Shown here: piece after piece, positions 7,349 through 14,490 of the stretch
How the letters are laid out: the number at the start of each line of letters is the position of its first letter
Numbering within the stretch: position 1 is the stretch's first letter
Source of the DNA: CAZMXP01 sp964570285
Lineage (GTDB): Bacteria; Planctomycetota; PLA2
Length of the DNA: 26,280 nucleotides
Assembly (NCBI GenBank): GCA_964570285.1
Contig: CAZMXP010000063.1
Location: 1 to 26,280, forward strand
Reading direction: 5' to 3'
Position numbers and translations under genes: made by a program
Notes under the pieces: model-generated
Databases searched by the model: none
What the model was told of the DNA's origin: nothing
Seen by the model: the letters and a program-made list of their open reading frames with translations, nothing else

Positions 7349-8295
7349 GCACCACCCTCGTCCTCGGCGCGGCCGAGATCGCGTCGCTCCGCGGGGCGCT
7401 CGCCGAGGCGGGCTACGAGTTCCGCGCGCTCGACCACGCGCACTGGCAGGCGCGCGGCGAGGAGGTGGTGGTCAGCGCCTACCGGAGCGGAAAGGTGGTC
7501 GTGCAAGGTGCGGGCGAGGGCCGCTTCCTCGAGCGATATCGGGGGGGCGCGGGGGGGCGAGGCGAAGCCGAGCGCCCCCCGAACAAACGGGGCGCGGGGG
7601 GGCGAAGCGAAGCGGAGCGCCCCCCGAACAAACGGGGCAAGGGGGAGGGGACGGGCGAGACGCAGGTCGGCAGCGACGAGTCCGGGAAGGGGGACTACTT
7701 CGGGCCGCTGGTCGTCGCGGCGGTCGTCGTGACGCCGGAGCACGCGGCGAAGCTCGCCAAGGCGGGGGTGCGCGACTGCAAGACGATGGGGGACGAGGCG
7801 GTCCACCGGGCGGCGCTCGTGATCCGGGCGCTCTGCCCGCACGCGATCGTCGCGCTCTCGCCCGAGCAATACAACGCGCGCCACCGCGAGACGGGCAACG
7901 TCGCGGTCTTCCTCGCGGCGATGCACGCCGACGCGGTCGCCGCGGCGCTCTCGGGGGTCGTGGGGTGCGAGCGCGTCGTCATCGACCAGTTCACGAGGCC
8001 CGAACGGCTCCGGACGGAGCTGAAGCGGGCGGGCGTCGACCTGCCCGCGGAGATCCGCACGAAGGCGGAGGACAACCCGGCGGTGGCGGCGGCATCCGTG
8101 CTCGCGCGGGCGGAGTTCCTGAACGGGCTGCGCGAACTGGGCCACGGGTTCGGCACGGAGCTGCCGAAGGGGGCGGGCGAGCCGGTGGACCGGGTCGCGC
8201 GCGAGATCTACGCGCTCGGCGGGATCGACGCGCTCGCCGGCATCGCGAAGACGCACTTCAAGACGACGGAGAAGGCCGTCAGCGCACGACGGTGA
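7345..8295 (+). CDS. rnhC: Ribonuclease HIII
   Basis: A 316-residue enzyme that cleaves the RNA strand of RNA/DNA hybrids. The N-terminal 60 residues fit the TBP-like substrate-binding domain of HIII enzymes. The catalytic RNase H fold begins at about residue 108 with GSDESGKGDYFGPLV, where D111 and E112 are active-site acids. Later conserved pieces are DCKTM, YNARH, VIDQF (acidic) and the KAEDNPAVAAASVLARAEF segment, followed by LPKGAG. Between the domains, residues 68-97 are two near-identical 15-residue repeats encoded by a duplicated palindromic DNA element; the reading frame is preserved and the active site is intact, so the enzyme is probably functional. The start is set by the ATGA overlap with DUF72. 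The 3' end overlaps a convergent toxin-antitoxin remnant by 17 bp. Confidence 0.95.
   Translation: MSTTLVLGAAEIASLRGALAEAGYEFRALDHAHWQARGEEVVVSAYRSGKVVVQGAGEGRFLERYRGGAGGRGEAERPPNKRGAGGRSEAERPPNKRGKGEGTGETQVGSDESGKGDYFGPLVVAAVVVTPEHAAKLAKAGVRDCKTMGDEAVHRAALVIRALCPHAIVALSPEQYNARHRETGNVAVFLAAMHADAVAAALSGVVGCERVVIDQFTRPERLRTELKRAGVDLPAEIRTKAEDNPAVAAASVLARAEFLNGLRELGHGFGTELPKGAGEPVDRVAREIYALGGIDALAGIAKTHFKTTEKAVSARR
7546..7635 (+). repeat. Two tandem 45-bp palindromic units inside rnhC
   Basis: Units 7546-7590 and 7591-7635 differ at only two positions. Each contains 8-bp arms GGGGGGCG and CGCCCCCC and ends in GAACAAACGG. They start on a codon boundary and each encodes 15 residues containing EAERPPNKR, placed in the linker between the substrate-binding and catalytic domains. 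Confidence 0.85.
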
Positions 8296-8437
8296 ACGCC
8301 CGGCGGCGCCCGGGGCCGTAGCGGTAGACGGCGAAGTCGTCGTCGAAGGTGGCCACGCGGCTGATGCCGAGCAGCGCCGCCTTGTCCCGCGCCCGCCTCA
8401 GCGCCTCCGGATCGAGCGAGATCTGCGTCCGTGACAT
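8279..8437 (-). pseudogene. Chimeric VapB antitoxin / PIN toxin remnant
   Basis: A 52-codon frame whose first half (SRTQISLDPEALRRARDKAA) reads like the start of a ribbon-helix-helix VapB-type antitoxin. Its second half (RVATFDDDFAVYRYGPG, then RRRAFTVVR) reads like the C-terminal end of a PIN-domain toxin, including the last acidic motif. The antitoxin tail and most of the toxin are missing. The simplest reading is an internal deletion that fused the two genes of a VapBC-type module in frame. Three of the four PIN acidic residues are absent, so ribonuclease activity is not expected. It overlaps the 3' end of rnhC by 17 bp. The assignment rests on two short matches; a small intact protein of unknown family is the alternative. 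Confidence 0.55.
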
Positions 8438-8450
8438 CGTGATGTAGACA

Positions 8451-8561
8451 TTATTGCGTATCCGCCTCCCGCAGCAGTCCGGCGACGGACGGGTCGGCGA
8501 GGATCGCCCGGCCCTTTCCTCCGGGTCCGAGGCGCGAGACGAGCGCGGCGACGTCGGCCAC
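8451..8561 (-). CDS. Small ORF of unknown function upstream of toxin-antitoxin remnant
   Basis: A 36-codon frame starting with GTG and ending in TAA, 13 nt before the chimeric remnant. I do not recognise the peptide. Support for it being expressed comes from TACGAT ending 6 nt before the GTG, the same arrangement as at other starts here. It may be a remnant of the same decaying toxin-antitoxin locus. Length alone gives little support. Confidence 0.3.
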   Translation of the reverse strand: MADVAALVSRLGPGGKGRAILADPSVAGLLREADTQ

Positions 8562-8567
8562 GCGCCG

Positions 8568-8573
8568 ATCGTA
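8568..8573 (-). promoter_or_regulatory. -10 element of the 36-codon ORF
   Basis: TACGAT on the minus strand ends 6 nt before the GTG at 8561. It stands back to back with the plus-strand -10 at 8580, with 6 bp between them. Confidence 0.4.
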
Positions 8574-8579
8574 CCGCGC

Positions 8580-8585
8580 TAGAAT
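8580..8585 (+). promoter_or_regulatory. -10 element of the third HEAT protein gene (leaderless type)
   Basis: TAGAAT ends 7 nt before the ATG at 8593. It overlaps an alternative in-frame ATG at 8584, which a transcript starting about 7 nt downstream would not contain; this favours the second ATG as start. Confidence 0.6.
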
Positions 8586-8592
8586 GGGCGCG

Positions 8593-9810
8593 ATGCGTGC
8601 GAGCGCCGCGTTGCTCCTCTTCGCGCTCGCCGCGGCGGCGCAGCAGGAGGGCGAGATCGAACGGCTCGTGGCCGAGCTGGGCGACGGCAGCAGCCTGAGG
8701 CGCGAGGCGGCGCACGAGGCGCTGCTGCGCATGGGGGAGGAGATCCTGCCCCGGCTGCGCGCGTTCGAGAGCCGCGATCCCGAGGTGCGACGGCGCCTGC
8801 GGGCGATCCTGCGCGGCTCGCAGCAGTTGCGGCTCGAGGTGTCGCTGCCCCCGGGCCCCCTGTCCATCGGCGTCGCGCTCCGACTGCGCGCGGAGCTGCG
8901 CAACGAGACCGAGGAGTCCTACCTCGTCCCGCTCTCGGAGATGCCCTTCCGGGGCGCGGGCAGCCTCTCCCCCTTCCAGGTCGCGATCGACGAGAGGCTG
9001 CTGCGCCTGACGCCCGACCAGGTGCGGGTGGTGAGCACCGAGGAGCCCTGGATCCACCTGATGCCGGCCGCGACGCTCGCGGTGGAGATCACGATCCCCG
9101 CCGAGGACCTGCCGCTCCGGCGCCCCGGGCGCTTCCGGCTGAAGGCCGCCTTCGAGACGAGCAAGCTCCTGAGGCGCTACTCCCCGGACGTGCCGGCGGA
9201 GGACCTGCAGCAGGAGACGATCTCGGTGCGGGTCGAGGCGGCGGCCGCCGAGGGCGAGGCGGTCGGGCGCACGGCGGCGGAGCTGGAGAGGGCGCTCGCC
9301 GCGGGCGACGCGGGCGCGCTCGCCGAACTGACGCTGCGCGAGGACGACGCGGTGCTCCCGCTCCTGCGCGCGCACCTGCGCGACCCCCGCGTGCGTCTCC
9401 CCGCGGTGAAGCGCCTCAGCGGCGCGGGCCGGCCCGAGGACCTCGAGTCGATCCTCGAGGCGACGGGCGACGCCGACCTCGAGGTGCGGATCGCGGCGGT
9501 GCTGGGGCTCGGCGGCTTTGCCGACAAGAGGGCGCGCCGGCGGCTCGCGCTGATCGCGCGGAGCGACGACTTCGGGCTGATCGGGCCCGCCGTGAAGGCG
9601 CTGACGCGCCACCGGCACGCGGTGACGGTGCAGACCTTCCTCGACCTGCTCAAGCACAACTACCGCGACGGCCCCTGGCTGCGCGACATCCACGACGCGC
9701 TCTTCGAGTGGACGGGCCGCTACGTGAACACGACGCGCCGCTCGGAGATCGAGGCGTTCGAGTCGTGGTGGATCGCGAACCAGGAGCGCTGGTCGGCGGA
9801 GGGGCGGTAG
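8593..9810 (+). CDS. Secreted HEAT-repeat protein with central beta domain (paralogue 3)
   Basis: A 405-residue exported protein. The start at 8593 gives signal peptide MRASAALLLFALAAAAQQ, with the positive charge directly after Met; an in-frame ATG at 8584 would add only three residues and lies in the -10 box. Residues 20-80 look like a HEAT unit (SLRREAAHEALLRMG...VRRRLRAILRG). Residues about 80-220 form a beta-rich region on rights such as LRLEVSLPPGPLSIG and RFRLKAAFET, possibly an Ig-like fold. HEAT units resume from about 240 (VRLPAVKRL, VRIAAVLGLGGF). The C-terminus carries FESWWIANQE, matching the tryptophan motif found near the N-termini of the two HEAT proteins at 2453-5840. Function unknown. 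Its stop is 2 nt from the convergent neighbour's stop. Confidence 0.88.
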   Translation: MRASAALLLFALAAAAQQEGEIERLVAELGDGSSLRREAAHEALLRMGEEILPRLRAFESRDPEVRRRLRAILRGSQQLRLEVSLPPGPLSIGVALRLRAELRNETEESYLVPLSEMPFRGAGSLSPFQVAIDERLLRLTPDQVRVVSTEEPWIHLMPAATLAVEITIPAEDLPLRRPGRFRLKAAFETSKLLRRYSPDVPAEDLQQETISVRVEAAAAEGEAVGRTAAELERALAAGDAGALAELTLREDDAVLPLLRAHLRDPRVRLPAVKRLSGAGRPEDLESILEATGDADLEVRIAAVLGLGGFADKRARRRLALIARSDDFGLIGPAVKALTRHRHAVTVQTFLDLLKHNYRDGPWLRDIHDALFEWTGRYVNTTRRSEIEAFESWWIANQERWSAEGR

Positions 9811-9812
9811 CG

Positions 9813-10586
9813 CTACTCCCAGGTGAAGGTGCGCCGGATCGTGACGCCGCCCGCGCCGGACTTGCCGCCGTCCATCTCGAGGCTGCCCTTCGCCGCGAAC
9901 TCGAGGTCGCGCCCCTTCGCGACGTCGAAGCGCCAGCTGCCTGTGTAGCGGCCGTTGTGCACGTGGCCCAGGTCCTCGTAGGTGCAGGCGAAGTCGAAGG
10001 AGATCGTCGCGACGCCGGCCTCGACCTTCTCGAGCTTGAACTGCGCGCGCCCCTGCACGCCCTTCGGCACCGGCTGCCCCGCCGTCTCGAGGAAGGTCGT
10101 CGCGCCGACCTCCCACGTGTCGCCCGCCGCGACCTCCTCCTTCGGCAGCAGCCCGTCGCGCCAGTTCTGCAGGTGGCTCACGAGCTGCTTGTGCACGTCG
10201 GTGACCTCGCCCTTGTCGGTGAAGAGCCCCCAGCGGTCGGCGAGCCGGCGCCAGACGAACGTCTGCCCCTCCGAACTCGCGGCGTTCGTCGTGCCCTCGG
10301 TCTCCGCGGCGCTCGCCGACTCGACGACCGTGCGGGCGAACCTGATCACCTCGACGCGCTCGAGGCTCGGGTGCGCGGTCTTGTCCACCTCGACGACCGT
10401 GCGGCGCATCTTCGTCGGGAAGGCGTACTTCCAGCGGAAGACCTTCCCGCCGCCGACGCTCTCGAGCCACCACTCGCGCTGCTGCTCGTCCACGTAGGAC
10501 GCGCCCTTCGCGAACCGGTACTCGAGCCTGTGGCGGACCGCGTCCGGCGGCGCGAGCAGCAGCAGGAGCAGAAGCAGGGGGGCCAT
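9813..10586 (-). CDS. Secreted hypothetical protein
   Basis: A 257-residue protein starting with a short signal peptide (MAPLLLLLLLLAPPDA) whose n-region lacks a positive charge. The mature part alternates charged and hydrophobic residues typical of a beta-rich fold, for example LEYRFAKGASYVDEQQ, RWGLFTDKGEV, VATISFDFACTYE and GSWRFDVAKGRDLEF. This pattern recalls secreted DUF6263-like proteins of Planctomycetota and Bacteroidota, a tentative comparison. I see no catalytic motif. TAGAAT ends 6 nt before the ATG, and its first three bases are the stop codon of the upstream LysR gene. It therefore has its own leaderless-type promoter even though it is 9 nt downstream of lysR, and could also be read through from it. 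Confidence 0.8.
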   Translation of the reverse strand: MAPLLLLLLLLAPPDAVRHRLEYRFAKGASYVDEQQREWWLESVGGGKVFRWKYAFPTKMRRTVVEVDKTAHPSLERVEVIRFARTVVESASAAETEGTTNAASSEGQTFVWRRLADRWGLFTDKGEVTDVHKQLVSHLQNWRDGLLPKEEVAAGDTWEVGATTFLETAGQPVPKGVQGRAQFKLEKVEAGVATISFDFACTYEDLGHVHNGRYTGSWRFDVAKGRDLEFAAKGSLEMDGGKSGAGGVTIRRTFTWE

Positions 10587-10592
10587 GGGGGG

Positions 10593-10598
10593 ATTCTA
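10593..10598 (-). promoter_or_regulatory. -10 element overlapping the lysR stop codon
   Basis: TAGAAT on the minus strand ends 6 nt before the ATG at 10586. The TAG of the hexamer is at the same time the stop codon of the upstream LysR-family gene. Confidence 0.5.
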
Positions 10599-11477
10599 GA
10601 CGGAGTCCGCGACGAGACCGAGCAGCGCCTCGGCGGAGCGCGGCATGTAGCGGTCGCGGGCGAGCACGGCGACGATCGTGCGCGAGAGCGGCTCGCCCCG
10701 GATCGCGCGCGCCTTCAGCCTCCTGCCGTCGCTCTCGGCGATGGCGCCCCGGGGCAGGATCGCGCAGCCGAAGCCGTGCGCGGCGTACTGCTTCTGCACC
10801 TCGATGTTGCCGGTCTCGAGCACGATCCTCGGGCGCACGCCGGCCTGCCGCAGCACGCGGTCCACCGCGTCGCGCGTCGCGGTGCCCCGTTCGAGGGCGA
10901 CCATCGGCCGCCCGTCGAGCGCCTGCAGCGTCACCTCCTCGCGCCGCAGCAGCGGGTCGCCCGCCTGCGCCACGACGACGAAGGGCTCGCTGTAGAGGTC
11001 GCGCGCCTCGAGCCGGCGGTCGAGGGAGACGGGCTTGGTCACGATGCCGAAGTCGAGTTCGCCGCGCACGAGCAGGTCGAGGATCTCGGAGGTGTGCGCG
11101 TTGCGGATGGTCACCTCCGCCGCCGCGAACTTCTTCCGGAAGCGCTTGAGCACCGGCGGCAGCAGGTAGAGCGAGGCGGTGTCGCTGCAGCCGAGCCGCA
11201 CGCGCCCCGACCCGGCCTCGCGCAGTTCCCGGAGCCGCGCGAGCGCCCCCTCGACGTCGCGGAAGATCTTCTCCGCCGACTCGAAGAGCACCGACCCCGC
11301 CTCCGTCAGCGCGACCCCCCTGCGCGCCCGGTCGAAGAGGCGCTCGCCGAGTTCGGTCTCGAGCGTCTTGATCCTCACCGACATGGCCGGCTGCGAGACG
11401 TGCAGCAGCTTCGCCGCCCGGCTGAACGACTGCTCCCTCGCGACGTGGTAGAACGAGCGCAGGCTGTCGAGGTCCAT
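10596..11477 (-). CDS. LysR-family transcriptional regulator
   Basis: A 293-residue DNA-binding regulator. Residues 1-62 are the LysR winged helix-turn-helix (MDLDSLRSFYHVAREQSFSR, then AAKLLHVSQPAMSVRIKTLE and LGERLFDRARRGVALTEAG). Residues about 90-290 are the two-lobed periplasmic-binding-like effector domain (VRLGCSDTASLYLLPPVLKRF, ELDFGIVTKPV, FVVVAQAGDPLL, GFGCAILPRGAI). LysR proteins usually control a divergent neighbour, but upstream there is only the repeat region, so the target is unclear; the secreted-protein gene downstream is a possibility. ATG at 11477 is chosen because the LysR domain begins there and TATTAT ends 8 nt before it; the frame extends 31 codons further upstream without family similarity. 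Confidence 0.94.
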   Translation of the reverse strand: MDLDSLRSFYHVAREQSFSRAAKLLHVSQPAMSVRIKTLETELGERLFDRARRGVALTEAGSVLFESAEKIFRDVEGALARLRELREAGSGRVRLGCSDTASLYLLPPVLKRFRKKFAAAEVTIRNAHTSEILDLLVRGELDFGIVTKPVSLDRRLEARDLYSEPFVVVAQAGDPLLRREEVTLQALDGRPMVALERGTATRDAVDRVLRQAGVRPRIVLETGNIEVQKQYAAHGFGCAILPRGAIAESDGRRLKARAIRGEPLSRTIVAVLARDRYMPRSAEALLGLVADSV

Positions 11478-11485
11478 AACCACTG

Positions 11486-11491
11486 ATAATA
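11486..11491 (-). promoter_or_regulatory. -10 element of lysR
   Basis: TATTAT on the minus strand ends 8 nt before the ATG at 11477. No -35 hexamer is evident 16-18 bp further upstream. Confidence 0.5.
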
Positions 11492-11560
11492 CCCGGTTCA
11501 CCGCGATCCACGGCGATGATTCAGGGGGGGCCCGGGGGGCACGAGGAGGGAGAAGCGCGG

Positions 11561-12015
11561 GCCGCCGCACGGGTCATCCCGAACCATGACCTCGAAGGCA
11601 GGAAGGCACGGAGAGAGGGAAGCGACGAGCCTGCGCACGGCGCGCCCACCGGGTCGCGGGGGCTCCTTCGTGTCTTCGTGCCTCCGTGGTTCTCGTTCAC
11701 CCCGCCCGAATTCAGTGACTCGCCTGGATCCGAGCAAGCGGCGAGGACCCTGCGGGCATGGGGTACGAGCGATCAGCGCCGAGGGTATCGGATTTGATAA
11801 GGAACCCCGGAAGGGAGGAATCCATGAGAGCAGGGATGGTCGAATCCGCCTCATCCTCGGTTCCTAAGTTCCTGGGTTCCTTCTTCCAGGCTCAAGACGA
11901 AGGCTGTGGTCCACTGCACCCAGAAGGGCGCGCGCGGCCACATCCTCGCGCGCCTCCGAACGCGTTCGCCCCTGAGACCTGAACACCCTTCGAGGTTCGG
12001 TCCCGCTCGTCGTAG
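11561..12015 (+). repeat. Long intergenic repeat, copy A
   Basis: About 455 bp, aligned along its length with copy B at 14491-14911; its first part also matches copy C at 14941. It has two structured blocks. Block 1 (11584-11691) has arms of about 28 nt, the right one being CTCCTTCGTGTCTTCGTGCC and its extension, the left an imperfect complement. Block 2 (about 11781-11914) is nearly identical to copy B and folds on AAGGAACCCCGGAA and TTCCTGGGTTCCTT. Copy A carries about 37 bp near 11746-11782 that copy B lacks. The gene-free stretch 11478-12081 holds only this repeat, the lysR promoter and G/C runs. Confidence 0.85.
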
Positions 12016-12081
12016 TGAAAGCGCGAGGGCGGCGGCTCGGGACGTGGCTGGGTCACCGGGCGCCGATGCTGAGCAGCCGCA

Positions 12082-12564
12082 TCAGCGCGCAACGGGGGAA
12101 GGCCCGCGGCAGCGGGCTCGCGCCACGAGCCACCAGACGCCGATGCCGAGCAGCGACAGGGCGACTGCGGAGAGCAGCGCCGCCAGCAGGAAGAACCACA
12201 CGAAGTCGGGGCCGCCGCCGACCCTCAGGGAGTCCATCGCAAGGAAGAGGCCGCAGATTTCGAGCGGCAGGAGCAGGTGGTGAACCCACATCAGGCGGCG
12301 GAGAAGCTCCGTGGCGATGAGGCAGCCGACGAACAGGATCGCTCCCCCCGCCACGAGCGGCCACATGTGAGTGCGTGCGTGGGACTCGACCAGCCGATCG
12401 AGGGGCAACCACGACAGCAGCGTGAGAACGCCCGCCGCCGCCGCACCCAGCACGAGGCCGGTCCCTCGATCGGGCGAGGCCAGCCTCCGCCGCGCGAGCA
12501 GGAGCGCCGCATACGCAAGCAACAAGCCGGCTTCCACGACTAGGAACGGCATACGCGGGATCAT
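12082..12564 (-). CDS. Hypothetical integral membrane protein
   Basis: A 160-residue, very hydrophobic protein with about five predicted membrane segments: near residues 6-24 (FLVVEAGLLLAYAALLL), 35-53 (GLVLGAAAAGVLTLLSW), 68-87 (WPLVAGGAILFVGCLIATEL), 92-108 (VHHLLLPLEICGLFLAM) and 118-146 (FVWFFLLAALLSAVALSLLGIGVWWL). It has no family I recognise and no obvious catalytic motif. It follows the zincin gene after 6 nt, so the two form an operon and the product may be a membrane partner of the anchored zincin protein. A second in-frame ATG at 12552 is an alternative start. Both genes sit between two direct copies of a long repeat. Confidence 0.75.
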   Translation of the reverse strand: MIPRMPFLVVEAGLLLAYAALLLARRRLASPDRGTGLVLGAAAAGVLTLLSWLPLDRLVESHARTHMWPLVAGGAILFVGCLIATELLRRLMWVHHLLLPLEICGLFLAMDSLRVGGGPDFVWFFLLAALLSAVALSLLGIGVWWLVARARCRGPSPVAR

Positions 12565-12570
12565 ATCCGC

Positions 12571-14391
12571 TCAGCGCGGCGAGGGCTGCCAGAGTGCGAC
12601 GTCGAGGCCGAGGCCGCGCGTCGCGAAGGCGAGAGCGAGGAACGCCGCGTCCCCCTCGTCCCCCGCAAAGCTGAAGGCGAGTACCGCGACCGGCCGGATT
12701 CCCCACCTCCTGAGCAGTTCGATCTGCTGCCGGTACCGCCACCCGAGCTCCTCCGGGGCAAGGCCGAGCTTGCTTGCGCCGCAGACGACGAGGCCGCACT
12801 CCTGCCATCCGTTCGCGGCAAGCGTCTCCGCGAGCGCGAGCGAGTCGTAGGGGAGTTCCGTCCGGAGGTCCTTCACCCGGGCCTGGTCGGTGACGAGCCC
12901 GACGAGCGCAGGCTTGACGAAGCGCGCGAAGAGCCCAGCGACGAAATCGCGCGGCGTAGGGGCGTCGAGCCCTTCGCCGGAGGTCCCGAGGGTCGCGGCA
13001 GCGAGCGTCAGGCCGGGCATCGCGCGGTCCATCTCCGCGGAGAGGTCGGTCGCGACGACGATCTTGGCCCCCGACTCGAGCAGCGTCCTGAGCACCTCGG
13101 CGACGCGGTCGGGGTCGCTGAAATCGCCCGTCGGCAGGCCGCGGTCGGCTGCTCGATCCGGCACATCGATCCCGACAGCCCTCACGACTCGCCACTGGAG
13201 CGCTCCCTCCCACGCCTCTAGTTCCGGGTCGCGCTCGTGCACGTGGATCGCGCGGCTCGGCCGCCCCGCACTCCCGTGCTCGCGGATGAACGCCCGGAAT
13301 TCGGACCAGCCGATCGCCGAGACGGCCGCGACGATCTCGCGGTCGGCCCGGCTCCGGAGCGCCTTCGCGACCACGTCGCCCCCGATGAAAGCCATCGCCG
13401 CCTGCGCGAGCGGGTAGCCGAGCGGCATCGAGTAGAACTCGCGCGGGTCGAGGCGGACGAGGTTCCTGAAGCTGACGCGGTCGAAGCGGTACCCGTGCCT
13501 CTCGAAGAACACGAGCGCCCGCTCCAGCCATGCGAGGTTGTCGGCGAGGCGCCGCGCGGGGAAGTAGAGGTCCTTGTCGGTCGGCACGAGCAGGCGGAGG
13601 TACTCGGCGAGCCCCTCGCCGACAAAGCGGTAGTGCGTGAACCGGGGCATCGTGCGCAGCAGGAACGCATGCACGAGTTCGTGGCGCAGCACCTGCTCCG
13701 CGCGCGCCCCGACGAGCGTGGAGCGCACCGTGCAAAACTCGTCCGCGCCCCAGTAGACGCCGTCGCTGAGCTCCGCGAAGGCCTTCACGGCGGGGAAGAC
13801 GTCGCCCCCGACCTCGGGGGTGGCGAGCACGTCGACGCCGCCCTCGATGCCGGCCCCCGCGACCTGCGCCAACTGCGCGAGCATCTCCTCCGCGCGCGCG
13901 ATCGGCGCGTCCGGGTAGCCGGCACCGAGCGTCCACACGCGGATCGGCAGGTCGGAACCGATCGCGTCCTCTCCCGCGTTCGCGAGCAGCAGCGCGCCGG
14001 TGTCGCGCCGGGGCTCGCAGAGGAAGTCGAGCGCCCCGAAGGGGTCTCGTGGCGGCGTGCCGTCCGCCCTGAGGAGGGACTGCACCCCTCCCGCCAGCAC
14101 CTCGCGCATCTCGGCGGCGTTGGCCCTCCCGCGCAGCGGCAGCAGGCGGTCCCCGAGCAGCAGGCGCGCGACGAATCTCGTGTGACGCGGCGGAGGAGGT
14201 GGCGGCTCCGGCGCAGGCTCGGGCACCGCGGGCGGCGGGGATGGAGGGGGGGACGGGGGGGAGGCGGGCTCGGCGACGGGAGTCGCGCGCACGGCACCCA
14301 GGTCCGGCTGAGACTCGTTCAGCATCAGCAGGAGAAGTCCGCAGAGCAGCGCCGCGAGCACGAGGAGGAGCCTGCCGCCGCGGCGCTTCAT
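12571..14391 (-). CDS. Membrane-anchored zincin metalloprotease-like protein with vWA-like C-terminal half
   Basis: A 606-residue protein. Residues 1-24 form an uncleaved-looking signal anchor (KRRGGR then a leucine-rich helix), followed by a Pro-rich linker (about 38-69) that would place the rest outside the membrane. The central region holds H237-E-L-V-H241, a zinc-binding HExxH motif, with FVGEGLAEYL 18-22 residues later offering a third glutamate ligand (E259 or E263); this is the gluzincin arrangement seen in DUF1570/peptidase MA-like proteins. Residues about 443-600 alternate strands and helices (KIVVATDLSAEM, ALVGLVTDQARVKDL, ECGLVVCGASKLG, RPVAVLAFSFAGD), like a von Willebrand A fold whose metal motif is degenerate (DLSAE instead of DxSxS). 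An in-frame GTG at 14409 is an alternative start. Substrate unknown. Confidence 0.82.
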   Translation of the reverse strand: MKRRGGRLLLVLAALLCGLLLLMLNESQPDLGAVRATPVAEPASPPSPPPSPPPAVPEPAPEPPPPPPRHTRFVARLLLGDRLLPLRGRANAAEMREVLAGGVQSLLRADGTPPRDPFGALDFLCEPRRDTGALLLANAGEDAIGSDLPIRVWTLGAGYPDAPIARAEEMLAQLAQVAGAGIEGGVDVLATPEVGGDVFPAVKAFAELSDGVYWGADEFCTVRSTLVGARAEQVLRHELVHAFLLRTMPRFTHYRFVGEGLAEYLRLLVPTDKDLYFPARRLADNLAWLERALVFFERHGYRFDRVSFRNLVRLDPREFYSMPLGYPLAQAAMAFIGGDVVAKALRSRADREIVAAVSAIGWSEFRAFIREHGSAGRPSRAIHVHERDPELEAWEGALQWRVVRAVGIDVPDRAADRGLPTGDFSDPDRVAEVLRTLLESGAKIVVATDLSAEMDRAMPGLTLAAATLGTSGEGLDAPTPRDFVAGLFARFVKPALVGLVTDQARVKDLRTELPYDSLALAETLAANGWQECGLVVCGASKLGLAPEELGWRYRQQIELLRRWGIRPVAVLAFSFAGDEGDAAFLALAFATRGLGLDVALWQPSPR

Positions 14392-14490
14392 CCGGTCCCA
14401 GTTTGCCACGCCGGCCCCGCCCCCGGGGCCCCTTCCGGGCTCCGTGGAAGGAAGCGCCGCGCGGCGTGGCGCCGCAACCAGACTAGCGCA

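Noticed and set aside
11825..11982. Short frame in repeat copy A with a Shine-Dalgarno-like GGGAGG and ATG, whose first 30 residues are identical in copy B (14717-14872)
   Set aside because: The DNA of this block is almost identical in both copies, so peptide identity adds no evidence of coding. The frames end differently after the block, and the sequence is explained by hairpin arms.
12053..13936. A 627-codon minus-strand frame overlapping the zincin and membrane protein genes
   Set aside because: Its composition is Arg/Ala-rich without motifs, while the alternative frames give HELVH and clean membrane helices.
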